Assembly: GCA_963989385.1 (NCBI GenBank)
Contig: OZ022511.1
Location: 24,608,503-24,672,502 of the forward strand
Direction of reading: 5' to 3'
Length of the DNA: 64,000 nucleotides
Source of the DNA: Ctena decussata
Lineage: Eukaryota > Mollusca > Bivalvia > Lucinida > Lucinidae
Shown here: positions 45,825 to 55,828 of the stretch, piece by piece
Layout of the letters: every line of letters starts with the position of its first letter
How positions within the stretch are numbered: the first letter of the stretch is position 1
The notes under the pieces: model-generated
The model's input: the letters and a program-made list of their open reading frames with translations, nothing else
The model's database searches: none
What the model was told of the DNA's origin: nothing
Program-made: the position numbers and the translations under genes

Positions 45825-45920
45825 CTGAGCAAGAATGAACCTGAGAGATATAAAAGGAATGGCAGCTTCACAACAGTAGAAAACACCAATAAAGAAGTCA
45901 CCCAAACCTCTCCTGAAAAA
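45825..45920 (-). CDS. TLCD3: TLCD3/FAM57-like, internal exon
   Basis: A 96-bp, 32-codon exon with no split codons, between a TATTTCAG acceptor and GTTAGT donor. The residues FFRRGLGDFFIGVFYCCEAA and IPFISLRFILAQ match the most conserved TLC motif (GDF-G---E-STPF--L). A second AG eight bases into the exon (TTTTTCAG) would shift the frame, so the upstream acceptor is used here. Confidence 0.92.
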
Positions 45921-46599
45921 CTGAAATACAAAAACAGTTCTCATAAAAATATCAGAGCTTGATATACATAGGAGTAACAAAGATACGTTAGGGAAAATTA
46001 TATATACTATATATAAAATATACTGTATGCAAAAACACTGCCATTTTTTGCAGAAAAAATGTGAAGATCTTTTGTAGTGCAAAAGCGCCTCTCATTTTTT
46101 TCAGCAAAAAGTATTAGCAAACTTGATTTTATGTGTACTAGAAGAATTAACATATTCTTGCCTAACGACTTTGTTAAGCTAATGATGCTTTGAGAAAAAA
46201 CAGACTCTGACCCCTATATTTTGCCTTGCTAAAGCATGTGTGACTGCAGAATAGGTACACGTAGCTGGATATTTACATGTATAACTGGGTAGAATAATAT
46301 GTGCACTTACGAGTAACTAACTAAATGGCTGTATGAAATGATAAGTCAACAAGGGGTTATTAACTCTCGAGCAACTTGTTTTTTGTTTGTTTTGTTGTTT
46401 GTGTGTTTTTTTGTGTGTTTTTTTATCATTCAATGTTTATAACTGTTTAATAAGTTTCCAAGAAGGCTCAAGGGAACAAATCTATAAATTGCAATATAAT
46501 ATGATAAAGTATGTTAAGACAATAATGGTGTATTTTTTCTTAATTGTTAATTCTGAGGTACTGTAGTTTTCTTTATTAGAAATTTCTTGACAACAAATA

Positions 46600-46650
46600 T
46601 ATATGAGTCAAAGGATTGGACAAAATTGGACCAATCCTTTGACTCATATA
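46600..46650. repeat. 20-bp perfect hairpin flanked by 13-bp direct repeats
   Basis: TATATGAGTCAAAGGATTGG (46600-46619) pairs exactly with 46631-46650 across 11 bases. GAGGTACTGTAGT is directly repeated at 46555-46567 and 46659-46671, like a target duplication around a tiny insertion. Confidence 0.85.
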
Positions 46651-46690
46651 ATATATATGAGGTACTGTAGTACATGTAATACAAGTATAA

Positions 46691-47222
46691 CTACTCTCTT
46701 GTTGAGGCACTCCAGCAAGTGGTTTTTAGTGGAAATTTTTTCTTAAAAGATGATTAAATATCAAAGTTTTAGGTTTAACATACCCAAAACCATTTCTCAT
46801 AGCTAAATACTGACTTGCAGCATATTGCATGACCTCTTTTGTCTATTTTTATCATTTTTTGTTTGGAGGTGGGTTTTCCAATAGTAAAAATATTCCTTCT
46901 GGTTTCCAGCCTTTGATGAGGTTCATTTCAATTTCAATTTTATATGAAATGGTAATTTTCAAGAATGTGCTTGAAACATGCCACCCCTACAGCAATAATG
47001 GTTGTCTTGAGGCCGCCATTATGAAACTGAAAAAAAAATACATTGCAAGAGATTACTTTCCAAGCTTGAGAGCATGCCAATGAATTTCAAAAACTCTACT
47101 GGACAAATCTGACTACGAGAAATGGTAGTAAACTGAACCATGTAAGTGGAATTTGCTGTTTCTTTATCCTTTAAGTATAAACTTCGAAAAACCACTTGCT
47201 GGAGTGCCTCAACAAGAGAGTA
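46691..47222. mobile_element. 532-bp element bounded by perfect 36-bp inverted repeats
   Basis: CTACTCTCTTGTTGAGGCAC and the following 16 bases (46691-46726) are exactly complementary to 47187-47222. The 460-bp interior has no credible coding. It lies in the TLCD3 intron. Confidence 0.85.
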
Positions 47223-47419
47223 GATAAAAGATAACTGAGAGTATAAAATGTTGAGAGTAAGTTTTGAGGTACTAGATAATAAATTAAATCCCAGTAAATG
47301 GACATTTTACATTTTAATTGTAAGATGCTTAAAAGTATAACCAGATAAAAGCTAAATGGCAGCCTCCACATTTGACAACAGAAGAGCCTTTGCTCTTCAC
47401 TTACAAGATAACTGGATCT

Positions 47420-47596
47420 GAAGGATGGATGGATGACTTGCAATTTTATGTCCTTTTTAACAATAAGTCAGCAAATCGGGACGATGGGTGAGTGATAATT
47501 TATGACTGAAAAGATTCCCACCTTCAGCAGGCTCGAACCTAGAACTGCTAGATCAGCAGCCAGCGCTTAACCTACTGAGCTACTGGGGCTCCTAGA
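47420..47596 (-). mobile_element. tRNA-derived SINE
   Basis: Read on the - strand: head GGAGCCCCAGTAGCTCAGTA, B box GTTCGAGCC (complement of GGCTCGAAC, about 47531-47539), body and tail as in the + strand copy at 20651-20850, ending at a (TCCA)n-like stretch. Confidence 0.8.
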
Positions 47597-47678
47597 ATCT
47601 GGAAGAATCCTGAGGAATCAACAGGCACAAAACAAAAGACCTAGCCAGACCACACAGACTAGTATAATAATAATTTGA

Positions 47679-47916
47679 GCCACATCATGGGACTTCTAAC
47701 AATGTGGCAGTTTTGTCATGTGATTTAAAGATCATTCTTAGCATTTACATCATGTCTGTAGAGGCCTTACTGTTGGCTGTATGGTTTTGGCCAATTCTAG
47801 AGATGGCTGAGTTGACAGTGAAGGCTCTGATCAGACTGCACTTAAGTGCAGCCTGACCAAAGCCTTTGCTTGTCACCAGTGCCACATTTTTGGAAGTCAC
47901 ATGATGTGGCTCAGTT
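47679..47916. mobile_element. MITE-1-like element with different ends
   Basis: Ends TTGAGCCACATCATGGGACT and AGTCACATGATGTGGCTCAG are complementary. The size (about 238 bp) and inner GACTGCACTTAAGTGCAG-type palindrome follow the MITE-1 plan, but the sequence is distinct. Confidence 0.65.
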
Positions 47917-48341
47917 ATTATTTATTTGCCAGGGCTCTCGATTATTGAACTTTGGGGCCGAAATTGGGCCCCATTCGCAATGCCAAAAAATATCTTTTTC
48001 CCAATTATAAAAAAAAATCCAATCTGACCAATATCACTGCTATTTCACATCTCATGGATCTCCATGAAATGTTGCATACAGAAAGCATCTGCGTTCAGGA
48101 AATGGTTTAAATTATTCTGCAGACAGTTTTGAACTACATTGTACATGTGTTTAAAAGTTTTGCTAGTTTCACATGCCTTGCTTTCTGAACAAAACTTCAA
48201 AACACTAGGTTATGATTTTCCCCAATTTCAGTCATAGTGTTGGTAACATTTCCAATTCTAAAGGCCTTGGCCCCAGTCCCAAACAGGGATGTGAGAGCCC
48301 TGTAAACACTTGTGTGTTAATTTTGAGGTATTTGTACTTAC

Positions 48342-48558
48342 AATTACAACTGGATAAAAGATGAATGGCAATATGATATGGTGAGCCAACATTGGTTTAT
48401 GATTCCTGAGAAAATGTAGAACATGAAATCTTGCACTTTGGTGAGTATAAGTACTATCTACTGCTTCCATGCTGTCCGTGTATGTGGCGTACATGGCAAA
48501 AATATCGTAGATGAAATAAGGCAAGCCGAACTGAGCATAGAGATTGGTGAGGATACAA
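48342..48558 (-). CDS. TLCD3: TLCD3/FAM57-like, internal exon with conserved TLC histidines
   Basis: A 217-bp exon between acceptor TTATGTTTCAG and donor GTAAGT. The first base completes a split Thr codon; the exon ends on a codon border. Residues run CILTNLYAQFGLPYFIYDIF, AMYATYTDSMEAVDS, HQSARFHVLHFLRNHKP, then MLAHHIILPFIFYPVVI. PYFIYDI-AM and the HH before the hydrophobic segment are TLC landmarks, the histidines lying where ceramide synthases and FAM57 proteins keep them. The variable loop between (TDSMEAVDSTYTHQSARF) differs from vertebrate family members, as expected. Confidence 0.92.
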
Positions 48559-48604
48559 CTGAAACATAAATTGCAAATGAGTTCATGATAACTGACCAAT
48601 TTTC

Positions 48605-48960
48605 ATGGTAAAAATTAAGGTGAGTCGGTACACTTTCAGTGGATTTTTATTTTTGCCACCCTTCTAAATGAGCCGTGACCGGAGAAAACCAAGCAAGTGG
48701 TTGTGCACCCAGCACAGACTCGGATCAGCCTGGGAATCTGCCCAGTCTGATCAGACTCTTCACTAAGTGGTTAAAGAGTAGCTAAGGGTCTAAGCTACCT
48801 CTATGCGGACAGCAAAGACTCTGATCCGACTGGGCGGATGCCCTGGCTGATCTGAGTCTGCACTGGACGCACAACCACTTTGTTGCTTTTGTTGTGTCGC
48901 AGCTCAAAAGTATGTCAACTCTCACAGAAATGAGGAGTAAATCAAATTAAGTTGTGCAAG
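48605..48960. mobile_element. MITE-2 remnant split by a MITE-1 copy
   Basis: The left MITE-2 arm (GGTACACTTTCAGTGG, TTTTTATTTTTGCCACCCTT) stops at 48668 and a weak continuation (TCAACTCTCACAGAAATGAG) follows at 48912. Between them a full MITE-1 (48669-48905) has ends TGAGCCGTGACCGGAGAAAA and TGTTGTGTCGCAGCTCA. Confidence 0.75.
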
Positions 48961-49017
48961 AAAAAAATTCTTTTGTGAGTATGAGGTGGGGATAAAAAAA
49001 ATCTGACACTCTGGTTC

Positions 49018-49063
49018 ACTGTTTGGCATCACAAGTGAGGCCAGTCTTGTGATGCCAAACAGT
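49018..49063. repeat. 18-bp perfect hairpin
   Basis: ACTGTTTGGCATCACAAG (49018-49035) pairs with 49046-49063 across 10 bases. Confidence 0.9.
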
Positions 49064-49115
49064 TACCCTGGTGAAGAGTTTTTGGATCTGTTCCTCACAT
49101 TCATGGAAGAGTCTT

Positions 49116-49336
49116 ATACCGTAAAAACTCTATATATTGGAACAGTTAGGTCTGAGCAAAAAGTGCAAACCCAGATCAGATTGCTCCTCAAGGAGCAGTC
49201 TGATCAGGGTTACACTATTTGCCATCCCATTTGCATTTTTTGGACACATTACTGCACTGTAAAACCAATCTGTTCCAATTTTAGGACAATTACAGTAATT
49301 ATTTTTGGTGTCCCAATATTTAGAATTTTTACGGTA
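49116..49336. mobile_element. ~220-bp MITE with TA ends
   Basis: The left end TACCGTAAAAACTCTATATA and right end TATTTAGAATTTTTACGGTA are complementary with a few mismatches. A central palindrome CAGATTGCTCCTCAAGGAGC carries on to CAGTCTGATC. TA borders suggest a Tc1/mariner-type source. Confidence 0.75.
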
Positions 49337-49545
49337 ATCTCAGAATTATCATCAAATGATCAAATACTCCCCTCATCTCAAGTGCTTCACGACTACCATA
49401 ATGATTTGGTTATCAAACATTTATTTTTCTCCACTCCAGAATGCATCAGCCTTCTGTTATTCTGCTACAGATGGGGTGTTCCCTTCCAAACCAAGCCAAA
49501 AGATTTTTGGGGTTGTTTTGGAAGGAAAACCCTTGCCTTATAACC

Positions 49546-50020
49546 ATATATTTACACTTGCCACTGACTCTCCATAGGTAAACCTTTTAGAGCAACTGGC
49601 TTCATACACAGGTGAAGGACAATCGATCATGTGATGTCATCAAGCTACGTCTAAAGCAAACAAATGTCTTGAATGGTCCACGTAAAGTTCGATTGATGTC
49701 AACTTATGGTGATGGCTGCTTAACGTAATGGCTAAAGACATAGTTACTATCCTTTCTTTGACACATATTCTACAGTAAATTACCATATTCTACAGTAAAT
49801 TACCAGTAAATTGCATATTCTACAGTAAATTACCACAAAAAAAGCACATGAAGGGTCTATAAATAAAGTGTAAATATAAGAATAAAAATTTGATTTTTCA
49901 GCGTTCATTGTGTGAAGAAGCCAGTGGTTTTTGCTAAAATTCTACAAGAAGCACTTTAGGCTTCATGGAATTTTAGCTCTGCCCTCTGGCTTCATCACAT
50001 GATGAGCATTGAAAAATCAA
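49546..50020. mobile_element. single-arm copy of the fold-back element at 34007-34855
   Basis: TTTACACTTGCCACTGACTC, TAGAGCAACTGGCTTCATAC and TAAGAATAAAAATTTGATTT follow the same order as the arm at 34007. Only the loop-proximal end is inverted (GCGTTCATTGTGTGAAGAAG against CTTCATCACATGATGAGC). ATTCTACAGTAAATTACCA is locally triplicated near 49765-49835. Confidence 0.75.
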
Positions 50021-50033
50021 ATATCAATTCTTA

Positions 50034-50589
50034 CTGTAAAACACTTATATTTGGCGGCAGCAAAATTTGGCGGTTTTTATAAATGGACCTTTTGGCGGAT
50101 TTTTATTTTGGCGGATATTTGATTCTGAAAACAAAAAAGAATAATAATGACAATAATCATAATTGTTATTTACAAAGATATAATAATATTCAATCGGTGT
50201 TTGCTGCCGTTGTCAAATGGTTTAGATTGATTGTCATTTTTTCTTTATTTAAAATGCTTGTGAATGTATATTGTTAAATAAAAATGTTTAATGCGAAAAT
50301 ATTTTGTGTTGCTTCTGATTTAATCAACACGGCTTGGATACTAAGCAGCGTGACATGTCAAATAAGCATTTTCACACTCTGATTATCCGGCGTGTTTGTT
50401 TGAGACTTAAACAATATAATGTGACTTGGCTTTGATATCATGGGAGGGCGGAGGGACGGAACTTTTTGCTAACTACAGCTTTTCCTTTCATGTTATAGTT
50501 TAAATTGGCGGAATTTTAATTTGGCGGTTTTTTACTTTTCCGCCAATATCGCCAAAATAAAGTGACCGCCAAATATAAGTGTTTTACAG
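50034..50589. mobile_element. 556-bp MITE with TTTGGCGG termini and TA duplication
   Basis: CTGTAAAACACTTATATTTG (50034-50053) and the following GCGG are exactly inverted at the right end (CCGCCAAATATAAGTGTTTTACAG, ending 50589). TA flanks both sides (50032-50033 and 50590-50591). Sub-terminal TTTGGCGG words recur in both arms. The interior is AT-rich and non-coding. Confidence 0.9.
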
Positions 50590-50963
50590 TAAATAGATAT
50601 GATTTTTTATATACTACATGCCAACTGCTAATTACAGTAATTTCCGTGTATTTCCAAGCAAGATGTATTTATTCCTATAGGAAGTTATGACAAGATCTCC
50701 TTGGTACATTATAATATCCTATTATTGTGTGTGGAGAACAAATGTTGCATTTTTAATAGATCAAACAGCTATACATATGTTTGTTAATAAACCAAAGTGT
50801 GATAATAATTCCCTAGGGTGGAAAGTTTATAACCTGGTTTAAAAAAAAAAAAAACTCCTGCTTCGCATTCAGTATTTATAGAGCTTTAAATGCCCTTAGG
50901 AATTATGAGCTTGCACAGTCTTGCAGTATCTTAAAACTGCTCTGTTTAACATGTGATACTTAC

Positions 50964-51050
50964 GTATCTGTCATAATGTTTCTCTGGCAGGTCTGAGCAA
51001 TTATCAATCCTATGATTGTTGACAAGATCGCTTGAAGACTGCTCACACAT
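50964..51050 (-). CDS. TLCD3: TLCD3/FAM57-like, most upstream exon recognised
   Basis: An 87-bp exon between acceptor TTTTGAACAG and donor GTAAGT. After one base of a split codon it reads CVSSLQAILSTIIGLIIAQT and CQRNIMTD, leaving two bases (AC) that join T of the next exon as Thr. VSS-QA-LST--GLI is the first strongly conserved stretch of the family and includes a membrane segment. The four exons together give 685 coding bases (227 residues plus stop) with consistent phases. Family members are about 270 residues, so one exon of roughly 40 residues carrying the first membrane segment is missing; I searched by eye up to 57.5 kb on the - strand without success. Confidence 0.88.
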
Positions 51051-51069
51051 CTGTTCAAAACAAAAGTAT

Positions 51070-51284
51070 AGTCAACCCTCGATATCTCAAACACTGATAT
51101 CTCAAAGTACCTTCTTATATCAAAGAATAAAGTTGGACATATTTTGTATTTTTACTTACATTTCAGCTCCTTTTATCTCAAACTACTGCTATCTCAAAGT
51201 AAATTTTCTGGGACCAGAAAATTTTACTTTGAGATATCAGTAGTTTGGTATTGACATCCACTTTGAGATATAGTGAGTTGACTG
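51070..51284. mobile_element. pogo/Tc-like MITE (GATATCTCAAA), copy 1
   Basis: AGTCAACCCTCGATATCTCA and GAGATATAGTGAGTTGACTG are inverted ends; the centre folds at AAATTTTCTGGGACCAGAAAATTT. TA lies at both borders. It begins 20 bases upstream of the TLCD3 exon acceptor. Confidence 0.8.
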
Positions 51285-51322
51285 TATCAGTACGTAAAGG
51301 CAAGAAATGTACATTAATTATT

Positions 51323-51527
51323 CAGTCAACTCCCGATATCTCGAACACTGATATCTCAAAGTATCTCCTTATATCAAAGAATATATTTCTTATTTTTATT
51401 TACATTTCAACTCCTGTTATCTCAAACTACTGATATCTCAAGTAAATTTTCTGGTACCAGAAAATTTACTTTGAGATATTGGTAGTTTGGGCTGAAGTTC
51501 GACTTCAAGATATCAAGAGTTGATTGT
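51323..51527. mobile_element. pogo/Tc-like MITE, copy 2
   Basis: CAGTCAACTCCCGATATCTC to ATCAAGAGTTGATTG, with central fold TTTTCTGGTACCAGAAAA. Same orientation as copy 1, 38 bases away. Confidence 0.8.
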
Positions 51528-52127
51528 ATTCAAATAATATTCTAATATGAAGTAAATGTTTTCACCACTGAGTATACAGAAGCGGTGTTGTGAAAATTTG
51601 TGAAAGCACGTTGGGAATGTCACAGCGTGCAGGTTTTGTGCTTTGGTGAAATCAATGAGTTTTCTGTCGACATCTGCCTCAAAATAGTCCTATGGTATAC
51701 CTTGTAATAATCTTGCATTTTCATTATGTTTGAATCATTTTTTTCCCTTTAATACCAGCAATTTATCACTGAATAACGTGTTGTCGGGCAGATTATATGA
51801 ATATTAAAAAAGATTATTTCTGAAATAAAAGACTACAATAATGATAATAATGTACATGTATTCATTAAAGATGACTGTCTATTTAATTTGCCAGGAAAAT
51901 GCAAAAAGGAATAGTATTAATAAATACTGGCCAATGGTACAATAGTTCTACATACTAAATACCTATAGGAGAATTAGACATACACCTCTGGGGGGCCCTG
52001 GTATATTTATCCCAAAAAATCCCTGTCTTTGAATATGCAAGAAAAAAATAACCTGGCTCATAAGGGGGTTTAAAAAAATAATATGGCCTCAGAAGTAAGT
52101 GAAAACAAGCAAATTCAAAGAATTTAT
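51528..52127. other. no gene recognised
   Basis: AT-rich. The part from 52020 carries AAAAAATAACCTGGCTC, which also follows family E at 53027-53043, so E may have inserted into another repeat or duplicated a piece of flank. Confidence 0.4.
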
Positions 52128-53024
52128 GTCCCCCGCCTTGGAAACTAGGTCTCCACTGTATATACACTTAGTGTTTGAGCTGGAAAAGCAGCTAAGTTAA
52201 AAATGTGAAAAAGTATCAAAAAAAATAATGTGAGGATTATATCCAAACCACATGCATATCTTCAGATCATGATCATAACACCTGTGAAGTTTCAAAGGAA
52301 TCGGCATAAAACTGTAGGACGAGTTGAACACACAACGTACCCACTATCTATTCACTTTGATAGCAAAATGTATGAAAAATGGCTAAGTTCCATTTGCGAA
52401 AAAAGTAACAAAAAATAATCTCAGGATTATATCCAAACCACATGCATATCTTCAGACCATGACCAAAACACCTGTGAAGTTTCAAAGGCATCAGCATAAA
52501 ACTGTTGGAGGAGTTGCGCACACAAGGTACCCACTATCTAGTCACTTTGATAGTAAAAACGCCTAAAAAATGACTAAGTTCAACTTGTGGAAAAAGTAAC
52601 AAAAAATAATCTCAGGATTATATCCAAACCACATGCATATCTTCAGACCATAACAAAAACAGCTGTACAGTTTTGAAAGAATCGGCATTAAACTCTTGGA
52701 GGAGTTGCGCACACAAGGTACCCACTATCTAGTCACTTTGATCGTAAAAATGCCTAAAAAATGACTAAGTTCAACTTTTTGAAAAAGTGACAAAAAATAA
52801 TCTCAGGATTATATCCAAACCACATGCATATCTTCAGACCATGACAAAAACAGCTGTAAAGTTTCGAAAGAATCGGCATAAAACTGTAGGAGGAGTTGCG
52901 CACATAAGGTACCTACTACTTTAGGGGGACTGAAGGATGGAAATAAGGATGGATGGACGGATGGACGGAAGGATGGAATGCCAAAAACTAAGTCCCTCCG
53001 CTTTTCTTTGAAAAGGCGGGGGAC
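52128..53024. mobile_element. pearl-like element, family E
   Basis: The ends are a perfect 12-bp inverted pair, GTCCCCCGCCTT (52128-52139) and AAGGCGGGGGAC (53013-53024). Four ~190-bp units repeat ATTATATCCAAACCACATGC, ATCGGCATAAAACTGTAGGA and GGTACCCACTATCTA. A GGATGGACGGATGGACGG microsatellite and a CCTCCGCTTTTCTTTGAAAAGGCGG hairpin precede the right end. Confidence 0.85.
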
Positions 53025-54159
53025 AAAAAATAACCTGGCTCCACCCAAAATTTCAAAAGAAAAAAAATTGTCTGCAGATAATTCCATTTGAATTGAGTTT
53101 TTATAATGTCTCTGGCTTCTGGGGGGCCCAGCCCCCCAGACCCCCCATATTTATAGTAATATTTTAATATTATCTACAATTGTTTTACACCAGCGGGCTT
53201 GCATGTGCATACATTAACAAAAACATCCTATACAACATTCACATACATGTATTATTGATCTGCCACATTACTAAGTAAATGTTTTCACTAAAACTGAATT
53301 GCAAAAGAGTCACTAGCTTATGGGAGACGAAGCCATTATGGCAAAATAAGCACTCTAAAAGGCAAAAGTCCTAAAATAAAAAAAAAACTTATTTTTATCA
53401 TATTCCCTAGTTTTTCTCTATTGTTTCCAGTCTTAAAATTGCCACTAAAATTGGGAAATTGCTTTGGCTTCAGGGGGGGAGCCCTAATTTTTGGCCAAAA
53501 TAGCCCTAATTTAAGGCCTAATTTTTTGCCAAACTCATACAGGGATGTTTGTATCTGTACCTTAGATGAAGAGAGTAACATGCTCCAGGCACTGGTTTGC
53601 AAAAGCAAGCTAAGCCATGCCCTGAGCCTGGTTAAAGACAGCACCATGTTCTTTTTGAAAGAAAAAAAGGTGTAAAAATTACTGATGTGGGTAAAATAAA
53701 AGGATGTTAAGGTCAAGTAAACAAGGATCTGATAGTTCAGCCTATCAAATTAAAAAAAAAAATAACCTGTTTGAGTTAGTTTGCAAAAAGAAAGAAATTA
53801 GTTCCCTCAAGGTGATAAAAAAGAAACTGTTTCCAGAGGCCAGTGAAATGAAATGTCCTGTCTCCTTCAAGAAGAATACTAGGTCCCCCCCCCCCCCCCC
53901 CCCCCGAATATCAAATGGTTGGTCCCTTATATTACACCAACCTTTGCAAGCCATGAAACAGTTTCTGATCTGACTGTGACTTGGGGCTCAAATCACTTTA
54001 CCAGAGGTGAAACAATAGGTCCATGGTCCACAAAGCTCACCAGATCTCTAGCTCAATTGCTATAACATTTGTACAGGCTAATACAAAATAAATACACGAC
54101 TACAATGTACAAAGTCTCAGTATGACAGTCTGTTGAATTGAAAACAGAATATATAACTT
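53025..54159. other. unclassified; G/C homopolymers
   Basis: GGGGGGCCCAGCCCCCC at about 53121-53137 is a strong palindrome. A C run lies at 53885-53905. CCCTAATTTTTGGCC and its near repeat occur at 53482-53530. No gene supported; the 126-codon - strand frame at 53336 lacks a domain. Confidence 0.4.
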
Positions 54160-54560
54160 TTTTCCACATTGTGATTGCCATGGCAACAAAAAAGGATTAC
54201 CTTCAAAGGATTTTTTAAATATTTTTTTTTCCCTTTTGGCAACCAATCAAAATGAGCAGTGTGCAGAAAAAACATAGGGCTGATCTATAGAACAGATGAT
54301 CACCCAAGGAATATATCTGAAAATGTTAGGTCAGAATATAATATCTGCAATGGCCTAGCAATGAATCTCATTTTTGGTATTTTCCATAAAACCTGTAAAG
54401 GCTAATAGCAGGCCCACTCGCCTGAAGGGCGATCTCTTATGGCAGGACATTAGTCAATAGAAAATATAGATGATGTTGCATATGTTGCTTCAGAAAACCA
54501 TCTTTCGATTTCTCTACCAAATTTACCGCCATATGGGGGCTGCCATTATGATTAAACAGG
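54160..54560. mobile_element. fragment related to the 57475-58150 element
   Basis: Shares GATTGCCATGGCAACAA, AAAATGAGCAGTGTGCAGAA and 'GATCACCCAAGGAATATAT'-type phrases with 57560-57960. GGCCCACTCGCCTGAAGGGC near 54411 recalls a family C terminus. Confidence 0.5.
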
Positions 54561-54901
54561 GAGTTTGATCTATTTATTTCAACAAACTGTCTCTATCTGT
54601 TGCAGGGTTTGCACTAAGATTTTTTTTCTTTCGCCACCATTTTCGCCAATCAGATTTTCTTTGTGCCATTTTCTTAAACTTAGAGCCAGAATTTTGGCCA
54701 TTTTTCGCCAAAAAAGAGCCAGAATTTTGGCCATTTTTCGGAAAAAAAAGTCTTCTGTTAAATGGTAATTTTCTGCTTCTTTCACAGTTTAACCACACTT
54801 GAGAGCTAAGACCTGCCATGGGTGAAATATAGGCTAGCAGCAGCTGTTTTGTTTCTTTCTAGAGCATAGGAAAGCATAAAATTACCTTTTATATAATCAA
54901 C
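54561..54901. other. short duplication, otherwise unclassified
   Basis: AGAGCCAGAATTTTGGCCATTTTTCG occurs twice in tandem (about 54681-54740). 54600-54660 resembles a diverged patch near 57130-57200 (GGTTTGCACTAAG, TCGCCA words). Confidence 0.4.
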
Positions 54902-55823
54902 CTGGGTGGCCACAAGATTTTACAAACCAAATTCCCTGATTTTTCCCTGATCAAACTTGATTTTCCCTGAGCGAAGGCTTTCACAGTATCGTTACAGTGC
55001 TTTCATTCTGAAGTCATATGATTTAAATATCACCTGCTGATGTATCATTCTGTTGTAATATTATTCTTTTTGCAACAAGAATTCTGGATTTGATCTAAAT
55101 TATGCTACATAATAAAGTGTTAATTTACTTGAATGGTCAAATATTTATACGGCCTCCAACCCCCCCTTGTAGCCATACCTTCACCTCAAAATAAATGTAT
55201 AATGATCTAAGATATGTTTTTTTGTTGTTGGTTTTTTGTGTGTGTTTTTTTCTAATATATGGTAGACCGTCATAATAATTTTTGTCATCTGCAAGCAAAT
55301 TTGAAAGGCAATTTGCTTTAATATCTGAACTGGTTGATGGCCGTGAAAAATGGGTCCAGCTAACCTTCTAACTTATGTTTGATTATTGTTCATGTAGTAC
55401 AGAATACTTTCTTGTCAGCCTAAATATGGCTTTACAATTTCAAGAAAGCTTATATGTGAAATGACTGTCTAGTTTTGTTAAAATCCTTATTCCCAGAAAA
55501 ATATTTTCATATACTACATTTCAACAGCTATGTGTGTTTATCAATGTGTTAAAAGCAAGCTAGTAAAACACAATTACCAGTATCAAGCAACTGGAATCTC
55601 AAAACATCTAAAACATACAATACTGAAAGAAACCACCAGTAGCCAGATCTGCACAGCTATAAAAAATGATTATTTTTAGGCTTATTAAAACTTGTAGAAA
55701 AAAATTCCCTGACTTTTCCCTGATTTTCAGCCTTTTTTCTAAATTCCCGGATTTCTCCATGCAGGGATTTTTTTTCACCATTTTCCCTGTTTTCCCTGTT
55801 TTCCAGAGCTTATGGCCACCCTG
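54902..55823. mobile_element. 922-bp element with CTGGGTGGCCAC / GTGGCCACCCTG-like ends
   Basis: The left end CTGGGTGGCCACAAGATTTT and right end AGAGCTTATGGCCACCCTG are inverted over about 16 bases with mismatches. TCAAC flanks both sides (54897-54901 and 55824-55828), a likely 5-bp target duplication. Sub-terminal TTCCCTGATTTTTCCCTGAT-type words occur in both arms. No transposase. Confidence 0.7.
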
Positions 55824-55828
55824 TCAAC

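Larger units (their letters stand above)
45921..48341 (-). other. TLCD3 intron containing several insertions
   Basis: Contents in + coordinates: a hairpin at 46600-46650, a 36-bp inverted repeat pair at 46691-46726/47187-47222, a SINE at 47420-47596 and a MITE-1-like element at 47679-47916. A - strand frame at 47171-47443 (..MWRLPFSFYLVI..) faintly echoes the end of the neighbouring exon (..ILPFIFYPVVI..) but has no clean splice borders. Confidence 0.7.
48559..50963 (-). other. TLCD3 intron, densely filled by mobile elements
   Basis: Holds MITE-2/MITE-1 nesting (48605-48960), a hairpin (49018-49063), a MITE (49116-49336), a fold-back single arm (49546-50020) and a 556-bp MITE (50034-50589). 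Together they fill more than half of the intron. Confidence 0.8.

Noticed and set aside
47171..47443. Extra TLCD3 exon (..WRLPFSFYLVI..)
   Set aside because: It weakly resembles the end of the neighbouring exon but has no clean splice sites, and the four other exons join in phase without it.
49049..49543. 164-codon + strand frame
   Set aside because: It covers a hairpin and a MITE with inverted ends; no protein similarity is apparent.
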